Positions 56,280 through 64,000 of a DNA stretch of 64,000 bases are shown here, in pieces; position 1 is the stretch's first letter; the number at the start of each line of letters is the position of its first letter. This DNA comes from Anthonomus grandis grandis (taxonomy: Eukaryota > Arthropoda > Insecta > Coleoptera > Curculionidae). The position numbers were made by a program, and so were the translations under genes. The DNA lies in NCBI RefSeq assembly GCF_022605725.1, contig NC_065553.1, forward strand, positions 4,030,001 to 4,094,000, written 5' to 3'. The notes below the pieces were generated by a model. That model saw nothing but the letters and a program-made list of their open reading frames with translations, ran no database searches and was not told the DNA's origin.

Positions 56280-58059
56280 TAGGAGCCCTTGTCAAATTAA
56301 GAAATGTAATAAAGTTTACCCACAAAACGTATTCCTGGTTTAAAACTCGACATTTTTGAACCCAAAAAGAACAATGTTGTTGATACAGGGACAAACCAAA
56401 ATCAAGCGTCTTAATCGCAACTGTTTACTCTTCAAAACAAAGTAGATATGACTAGTGTTTAGCGACCTCGTATCTAACCCTGTACTTGGTGACAATTTCG
56501 GGATTTGACTAAAGCCACAATATTTCAACCTTTTTAATTTTCAGTAATACACCCATATCACATCCCCAGATAGGACGTTTAATAGACGTAGCGCGTTCCT
56601 AGGGACCGCAAAATGAAATTACTAATCTGATTACCAATCGAATTAAATCTGTTTGTACGGGCCTGTCCGACGTCGGTCTAATATCGAATTACGAGATTAT
56701 AACTATGCGTAACTATACGTCGTTAATCCGATATTTGACGAGGACCATTTTGCAAATTAAGCAGTTATGATCTGGGGTATTTTAGATCTTCCCTGTAATA
56801 AAATTCTCTACACTAAATAGAGGGCACATCAATTATATTTCTATGGTGCTTGTGAAAAGCCAAATTTTCTTATTATAAAATATACATGAGCATCAACTAC
56901 TGTCTAAAGAAAATCCGCTCCCCTAAAAATGAAAATTTACATATTTCCATTTTTGTTGGGCGCCAAAAAGCTACCTTTACCTTTTCGACAGGCGACGTGG
57001 TCGTTAGCATTCGTTCTACATGTTTATCGCAAAAGAATAGAATGAAAATTGGATTTTATGAAGCTCCATTGTAAATGTTTCGGGGAGGAAACACCGTATA
57101 TAACCAAGAATAGCTTATTTAAATTACCATATAATATTATATAAGAGAAGTCGTTTTTGAAAATTTAAATTAAGGGTAATTTTTGTATGGCCGTTATAAT
57201 AAAAGGCGTCCAATGGCATGTCGTTTGACGCCTCCGCATCATTTTTCAAAACAATCTCGCCCGAGGTCGGATAGAAAAGCGACTATTTTTTGCCAGATCC
57301 TTCAATCTTCTCTGATTGTATCAGAAATGGGGTCATTACTCAAAGGGGATATTGTCTTATTCTTTTTTGCGTGTTTTTCGATATGTTTTTCGTTTTGTTG
57401 CTCCTATTGGCTTTTTTGATTAGACTTCTAATTTATATAGAAATTTTTTTAAAATTTATACGTGGCCATTGTCTCATTACACACAGTGTAGAATTAAATT
57501 GAGTGAAAATACAGTTAAGTCAAGGTACATTGATCTATAATGTATTAAATAAAGAAGCATGTCTGTTAGTTATTGTTTTCTTAAAATTAATTGATTTTCA
57601 AAAGGAATTCTGACAAAAAGAGTTCAGTTTGAAAATAGTAATTTCTTTTCTTTGATCTGAGCAGTATGGTCCAAATATTTTAGAATTTTTATGTGCTGTA
57701 TACTTGACATGTAGCAATATTTATAAACACCAATATTTTTATAGAACTCAATACAGCGTACCTATAAAACCAATAAAATTATATCATCCACTTGTATGCT
57801 TACCGGAATTATAATATTCAAATTGTTGACGCCTATTTGCAGATTTTAGCAAGCGCTAGCTGTACAGGTCCAGATTTAAAGCCTGTGATGTCAATTTTTT
57901 TTTAATATTTAAATGAAATTTGGAAAGTAGGTATGTTACGTAAAGTTGCATTTTTACAGTATTCAGTTGTTTTCTGTCACTGCCTAGCTAACGGAAATCA
58001 TCTCATCAATCGCCTTCACTTTATAATTTTAAATGGGATATACCCCGTATATTTTTACA
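56280..58059. other. Unassigned sequence
   Basis: No gene recognised. 57200-57300 has a GC-richer patch (CAATCTCGCCCGAGGTCGGA). Open frames of 60-80 codons here have no domain or splice support. Confidence 0.35.
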
Positions 58060-58061
58060 TA

Positions 58062-58712
58062 CAGGGTGTTCCTAAAAGACATTCTAATATTTAAGGGGTG
58101 TGCAAAAAATATTTTCTCTGCCAGTGGCGTCGCTACAGGTCTTCTATTGAATATTTTTAGTGAAAAAAATACGACGCATGGCTTTCGTTTAAACAAATAA
58201 AAACAATTTTACTGCCCCAAAAATTTGATGCGGTGTGAAAATATTTGTTCGTTGATTGCAAGCAAATTAAGGGATCAGATTTATTACAAGAAGTGTGAGA
58301 ATATTCATGTTCTAAAAATTCTAAAAAAGCCAAGAGATCAAATTTGCTAAAAAGTTATTGAGGATTTTAAAAATAATTCTTATTTAAAAAAAAAGCAGTG
58401 GCGTAGTATTTTTTCACTAAAAATATTCAATATTCAAGACCTGTAGGGACGCCACTGGCAGAGAAAAAAAAATTTTTTGAACTTAAAAAAATGCGTCTTG
58501 ATGCATAAAATACACGTACCAAATTTCATAAAAATGTCTACAATATTGTTTCGGTTATTATTAAACAACTGATTTTTTTTTGAAAACTTTTAACACCCTG
58601 TTCATCTCAAAAGTAAAGACGTTTAGGACATAGGTTCATAGGGACTTTTTTTCTTAAAATGGGTCAAGGAATCACCCCCTTAAATATAAGCACGTCTTTA
58701 AGGAACACCCTG
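58062..58712. mobile_element. MITE of 651 bp with CAGGGTGTT ends
   Basis: The ends are CAGGGTGTTCCTAAAAGAC at 58062 and the inverse GTCTTTAAGGAACACCCTG ending at 58712. TA is at 58060-58061 and 58713-58714. About 42 bp is an imperfect inverted repeat, with AATATTTAAGGGGTG inside. A second inverted pair lies within: TGCCAGTGGCGTCGCTACAG near 58119 and its inverse ending near 58461. The ends resemble the DD41D elements in this window, so one of those transposases could move it (inference). Confidence 0.9.
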
Positions 58713-58714
58713 TA

Positions 58715-60439
58715 TATCAATAGAAAATTATATTCTAAAACAATGTTATCTCACTTGTCACTTTTCGACACACTAAACAAATTTAATATTTTTAATTTTG
58801 AAATAGAGTAATATGGATAAGGATTTTGCTTTTTTTGTGTAATTTGGAACAAAATGTAAAACTAGCTCGTATTATCAGATTTGGATAAAACACCGTTTGC
58901 ACTCATACCTAGTCTCTTTATTACATAGTTAATTAATGGTATAATTTGACCTAACCCAACCCAGGTGCAGATAAAGATCCCATTAATCCACCATATAATG
59001 TAAATGATTATTTATTGCATTTCGGATCTTGCGTGCCAAAAAACATTATTTTGTAGAACGAAACGGTGAGACTTACGTGACTAATTGCAAATCGACTGCT
59101 TCATGTCTTGATGTGTATGTATCAGTTTTTTTGCAGCGGAGAGTAAAAAAAGATCGCTCAGAGCTCAGGGAGTATTTTGAAATCACAGTTCTCCAGAAGC
59201 TTATATAATGCAGTGGTTTATTTATTGGAATTTGCTTCTGCTACTGCCAATGTACTGGTTCTCACTGCTTTTTAATTTGAAAGAATCTAGAACCTGTATT
59301 GAGAAACGAAACTTAAGATCTTTGCAGCTAGTTCTTCTGCTGCACCTGAATAAATATCAGCTTCTTCTCGTCGATTTTGAAACCTCTCAACCACCGTATC
59401 TATCATGCTGATGCTTTAGCATCGTCAATGGAGTCTTTTCAAAGCAGTGCGCTAAGTGAATCAGCCAGGGATAAAATGTTACACAGACAGATAAGTCTGA
59501 CAATGAAGCCTCCATGTTTCTCTATTGACTTATTTTTTTCAAAGATTTTATAACTAACAAATTTTGTGCAGAGTTTGGGTCTTTCTTGTTTCCGTGGTAT
59601 TATTTTAAAATATTGATTAAACAACAAAAGTACATGTTTACCTCATGAATATTTGATGCAAATTTGACATTTTTAACTTAATCATAGCACTTAATCCTTT
59701 GAGTGCTATGATTAAGTTATCCTTCCGATAAATCATATTGAGTAAAACGTTCATCAGTTTTGGAGTTATTGATGTTACTGCGTTGTTTCTGCACTTTGTC
59801 CTTTTCGATTCTGCCTTATAGTAGCATTTCTAAAAATGATTTAATTAAGTTTATCTCACTGTTAAAATCATGAAGAAATTTAATTACCCAGTTAATTTTT
59901 TTTTTTTTGGAAAGAGATGGGATCATTTTTAGTAGGAATGATGAAAGAATATCTTATGTTATAGCCATTTAGTTCGTTGAAATATTCCATATTTTATATA
60001 AAGACAAACTGTTGTATTCATACAATAATTCTTAAAAAATAAGGAATCTGTGTATAAGGAACCATTTTTAGTACAGAAAAAAATATTGATGAATCCTCTA
60101 ATAGATTAAGGTAGTGTCTGTTTTATTGGATCCAAGTTCACCAACTGCATAAATATAAACCCGAATTTTCTTGAGTAGCATCAATTGAAGGGAGACCTTA
60201 ATTTTTAATACAACTTAAAGACATTACGAAAAAAATTAATAAGACTTCTTAAGATCAGATTTGATTTCTTTGAAAGTTTCTTTGGCCCTGCTTAATAATG
60301 CAATAGAAATTATTTATAATTCTTAATTTCGCGTATGTCTTAGGCAGACAATAATTATTCTACTAGATAAGGATTATGATCCTGATAATCCTTCTAATTT
60401 TTCGACGTATAGTTCTTCTGCCTGCTTTATCAAACTTTA
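58715..60439. other. Unassigned sequence with one perfect hairpin
   Basis: No gene recognised. Short open frames at 59208 and 59439 have no domain. The region holds the hairpin at 59675-59718. Confidence 0.35.
59675..59718. repeat. Perfect 17-bp hairpin
   Basis: AACTTAATCATAGCACT (59675-59691) is exactly inverted as AGTGCTATGATTAAGTT (59702-59718), with a 10-nt loop. It could be a MITE remnant or a small RNA hairpin; no other support. Confidence 0.85.
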
Positions 60440-60441
60440 TA

Positions 60442-61955
60442 CAGGGTGTTTCAGAACTATGGGATTAAACTTCTAGGGGTTGTTCAGTGCAACAGTAGAA
60501 TCCATTTGAGTATAGGAACCCATGTCCAGAAATGTTTCACTAGGCCACTACGGCCCTAAGACGCGTTTAAATTTAGAAAAAATAATAATTACCTAAATAG
60601 GATCTGATGCATTTATTTTTACCTTTTGTATATGATACCATCACAGCAATTGTTCAAAATATTTTCCTCCAACCTTAATACACCGATTTAAACGCCGCAT
60701 ATGATTTCGGCGGACTACACTAGAAATTTGATCCTCGTTTTGAATGATTTCAAATGCTGCTGTTATTCGCCCAATTAAGTCTAGCTCTGAGTCTACTGGA
60801 GTTTCGTAGGCTAAAGACTTTACATGTCCCCACAAGAAAAAATCGAGCGACGTTAAATCGGGTGACCTAGGAGGCCAAGAAACTGCTCCACCTCTGGCAA
60901 TCCAACGGTGCCCAAACCGCTGAGCCAAATACTCGCGTACTTGTACAGCAAAGTGAGCCGGCGCTCCATCATGCTGAAACCACATTTGCTGTCTAACGTT
61001 TAGTGGAACATTTTCAAGGAGTTCTGGGAGAACTTCCTCCGAGAAACGCAGATAAATAGGTCCTGTTAACCGTTCCGGTAGAAGGTATGGCCCAATTAAA
61101 TAATCATCAACAATGCCTGCCCATACGTTGACAGACCAACGATTCTGATGTTTTCTTGGAAAAATTGCATAAGGATTGTCTCCGTCCCAAACATGGCTAT
61201 TCCTACTATTAAAAACACCGTCTCTTGTGAAAGAGGCTTCATCGGTCCACAAAATATATCGTAAAAAATTTGATTGTGCAATGATGTGATCCAGAAGCCA
61301 TCAACAAAATTGAACTCTAGGATGATAATCGGCTGCAGTCATACCTTGAACTTTCTGGAAGTGGTTGAGGATGGAGTTGTTGCTCGTGTAGTACCCGCCA
61401 GACAGAAGCGTTACTCGTATTCATATTCTTAGCGACGCCACGTATGCTATTTGATGGTTCATCGGCAACTCGCTGAAGTACCTCTTCTTCAAATTCGACC
61501 GTTCTTACGGTTCGAGCAACACCAGTATCATGCATCTTGGTCTTAAACATGCCTGTCTCAGAGAACGGCAATAAACTTTTTGTATCCAGGATGCTGTCGT
61601 TCGGGATAACGTTCATGATACAACCGCGATGCTGCTCGTGCATTGCAGTTTGTTGCTCTGTATGCCAAATGCATATCCGCCAATTCTTGATTGGTAAAGA
61701 TTTCCATTAGCAATAAATGTTTAAAAATTGTAAGCTATAAAATTTTTAAACATGACATTGAGAATTGACATTGATGAGTGTTGATTTTAAACAATTGTTA
61801 TGGTATCATGTACAAAAGGTAAAAATAAATGCAGCAGATCCTATTTAGGTAATTAATGTTTTAATAAATTTTATGGATATGACGGACATTTTATGGATAT
61901 ATGGACAAATGGATTCTTCTGTTGTATTGAACAACCCCCAGAAGTTAAATAATAA
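60442..61955 (-). mobile_element. DD41D mariner element, one tip lost
   Basis: The left end CAGGGTGTTTCAGAACTATG starts at 60442 after TA. About 200 bp of inverted repeat is seen: TTCTAGGGGTTGTTCAGTGC near 60472 answers the inverse near 61935, and CCTAAATAGGATCTGATGCA near 60592 answers the inverse near 61840. The right side stops matching at about 61955, about 20 bp short of the expected CACCCTG tip. One transposase relic lies between. Confidence 0.85.
60641..61707 (-). pseudogene. DD41D mariner transposase, nearly complete
   Basis: The start is at 61707 (MEIFTNQELADMHLAYRATN). YHERYPERQHPGYKKFIAVL follows, then a frameshift near 61575, KMHDTGVARTVRTVEFEEEV, then RGVAKNMNTSNASVWRVLHE (helix-turn-helix). 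Another frameshift near 61330 and an in-frame TGA near 61305 lead to the core. The core is open for 203 codons: ILWTDEASFTRDGVFNSRNS (first D), WFQHDGAPAHFAVQVREYL (second D), RSPDLTSLDFFLWGHVKSL (third D), and the end CIKVGGKYFEQLL. The spacing of second to third D is 41 residues. All three aspartates are kept. Confidence 0.9.
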
Positions 61956-62050
61956 GGTCGTTTGTTTACAATCAATTATGTTTATTTCTGTGACATGTGG
62001 ATCATTGAATACTGCTATGGAAATTGGAGAAGTAAGGCTTTACTGTTTTT
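61956..62050. other. Short flank
   Basis: Unassigned sequence between the DD41D copy and the next MITE-like end. Confidence 0.3.
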
Positions 62051-62052
62051 GT

Positions 62053-62330
62053 TATACAGGGTGTTATTTGAGTACGTGGCCAAACTCCAGGACTTTTCAT
62101 CTTGAAATTACTCATAAAATCACCTATGAATAATTTCGAGATAAAAAGTTCACATAAACATAGATCCAGAAATGCTTCATTTTCAAGATACAGGGTGTCA
62201 AACTTTTTTTAAAAAGAGGCTAATTTAGCCCCAATTAGATTAAAATTATTTTGTCCAGTGGCGTCCTGGAAGACACCCTAACCAATATTTTTGACAAAAA
62301 ATATGTCCTGTATATATACTAACGTAGCAC
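62053..62330. mobile_element. MITE-like fragment with two CAGGGTGT words
   Basis: TACAGGGTGTTATTTGAGT at 62055 and ATACAGGGTGTCAAACTTTT at 62191 have the same tip word and orientation. CAGTGGCGTCCTGGAAGACA near 62259 resembles the inner inverted word of the 58 kb MITE (CCAGTGGCGTC). No inverted right end is present, so it is a fragment or a tandem pair of ends. Confidence 0.5.
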
Positions 62331-64000
62331 TGATGCCGTTAAAGGGAGAGATAGCAATGCTTGCTGACGACACTACCATTTTGTACCATAGTAAGAGAGT
62401 GGCATAATAACTTGGATAGTTATCATGATGCTATTTGACTTTATTGGGAAAATACTGACTATTTCAAAGCTCTCATAAATGCTAAATTTAGACAACGGTA
62501 AAGTTTAATGTACACATAGCTACAAAATATGATAGTTGCGTTCTTATTCATATCAAATTCAATTACTAGAATATAACCAAAGGGAAGAAAATAATGAAAA
62601 TAAAGTATCTTATAACTTACCTATCTTAAGAGATCGAAATTAAGAGAAGAGATTTTTTGATATAATTATGTTTTCAAAACCAATATTTTCCTTTTGTATG
62701 GAATAATGCTATTGGAAGTCCAGTTCTGATATAATTTTTTAGTCTCCAAGTTTGCGTATTGTGGGTTCTCTCATGAGTCGACTTGACTAAATCTAATTTA
62801 TCTGAGAGATATTAGAGAACTTGTAAAAGCCTATAGTCCTTAACCTCAAAATAATTATGCTTTAGCTTTTGTTGATGTTGATGTTGATGAACTTAATTTA
62901 TTAACCAGCTTTCACAATAATAGAACATTCAAGAGAATATAAATTTGAATATTGCTTTTCGATGGTCAAAAATTGTATTTTGTCAATTTTTCGATCTCTA
63001 CGAGATCACACTCAGATTTCTTAATTATGAATGATTCAAATAAAACCTGCGAATATTATTGATTAGATGGTTTTATATTGTTTGTTTATGCTTTGATTTG
63101 AATTCTTTATAGAGGATGATCTCATGATGATTAATTAGGAAAAAATTATTGTCATCAAAGTCTTGATTTGGGAGGAATAATTATAGCAAATATTTAAACA
63201 GGAATTAAATACCGAAAATGCTTTTTGAAGGGCATTTTCTAATACAGAAAAATTTAAAGGCTAAAAAATCTCTCACTTCACTTTCCTCATTTAAGATTTT
63301 TTGTGGGCCCCCAGGGACTCCGCTAAAATATTTTGAGATAATAACGTGGTAAATTCTTAAAATGTACACCCTATATATTATTGAGTACATCAATAACCCG
63401 CAATTTATAACCCTTAAGGCTTACACTCAAGCCTTCGGCAAGCGCACAAAAGATGTTTTTCTCTGTCCGCAAACGGGGGTCTATGACATAAAAAGTCACT
63501 TTTCAGGGCGGCCAAGACGTTATTTTTATTAAGAGCCACTCTTTCCCATTATAAGGCAGTTTATCACGTTAATGTCGGGCTTTTATCACTTATTTTGACT
63601 CCCGTCGGATCCCTAGGCAAAGACAATGGGCCGCCTATAATCCCCTTTAATGGTTTCAAAAGATGCGGATGCTATCAAATAGTATGATCTACTGACCGTA
63701 GTTTCATAATTTGCTTCTTGCAAGGAAAAATAAATGAAATATCTTTTCGCATTTTCGCTGCAATTCTCTTCTATTCCCCTTCCTATATATGGAGTTGCGG
63801 GAGGAAAGGGAAATATTTTGGGAACATATTTAGAAGGTCAAAATAAGATAAATTAACCCATATGTTTTAATCCGATTCTTAACCGTTTCTCAAATAATCG
63901 GCTCTAAAGTTTTTTTTGTAAATTTTTGGAATAATTACGTTCTCTGTATTTCTCTGCAACTCACGTTGCAGGTATTTCATCATTGTTTGTTAATACCTAT
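62331..64000. other. Unassigned sequence to the window end
   Basis: No gene recognised. GTTGATGTTGATGTTGATG at 62872 is a short microsatellite. 63410-63700 is GC-richer (CCTTCGGCAAGCGCACAAAA, CCGCAAACGGGGGTC, CAGGGCGGCCAAGACG), without a long open frame, and may be a conserved non-coding block or promoter-like patch. Confidence 0.35.

Noticed and set aside
62055..62200. Complete MITE between two CAGGGTGT words
   Set aside because: The two words are in the same orientation, not inverted, and no closing end is present.
1..64000. tRNA, rRNA or riboswitch genes
   Set aside because: I looked for tRNA B-box-like words and rRNA-like text and found nothing convincing.

Overview
The window is AT-rich animal DNA that reads as an insect nuclear genome; a beetle is my guess, not shown. 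The evidence is the transposon mix: BEL/Pao, jockey-like LINEs, mariner DD34D, Tc1 DD34E, a DD41D mariner group, a Mutator-like element and a DUF7869-type element. Spliced genes with GT..AG introns fit this. There are no operons, rRNA genes, tRNA genes or CRISPR arrays. Nearly every long open frame belongs to a mobile element or its relic.

Layout. 0-5 kb: old long-period repeats and a LINE scrap. 5.4-9.4 kb: a broken BEL/Pao retrotransposon that landed inside a DD41D mariner transposase. 9.9-12.2 kb: an unclassified element with two arrays of palindromic CACAATTGTG-like words around a possible two-exon minus-strand gene. 12.85-17.7 kb: a three-level nest, in which an old DD41D relic holds a giant palindrome that is split at its centre by a younger DD41D element. 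18.4-21.2 kb: an element with inverted ends and a minus-strand helix-turn-helix-like relic. 21.6-22.4 kb: a CpG-rich, promoter-like stretch ending in a good splice donor.

22.4-42.1 kb looks like one long intron. It holds degenerate arrays built on CAACTGCCTG, a 1.33 kb tandem duplication, duplicated mariner relics, an intact Tc1 transposase with 0.22 kb inverted ends, an 8-bp-TSD fold-back element, LINE relics and a small MITE. At 42.1 kb there is a short exon whose peptide resembles the N-terminal segment of PFTAIRE-type kinases (CDK14/Eip63E). This is the only host gene I can argue for, on the + strand.

43.2-64 kb, probably still intronic or intergenic: a DD34D mariner, a long LINE ORF2 (endonuclease plus reverse transcriptase), degenerate tandem repeats, a LINE relic, a decayed DUF7869 element with sub-terminal repeats, a Mutator-like element with a 9-bp target duplication, a 0.65 kb MITE and a fourth DD41D copy. 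The last 2 kb has no recognisable gene.

The elements form a layered record of insertions and do not act as one pathway. Most transposases carry stops, frameshifts or deletions. Only the Tc1 copy at 30-31 kb looks fully coding, and the LINE ORF2 is long and uninterrupted.
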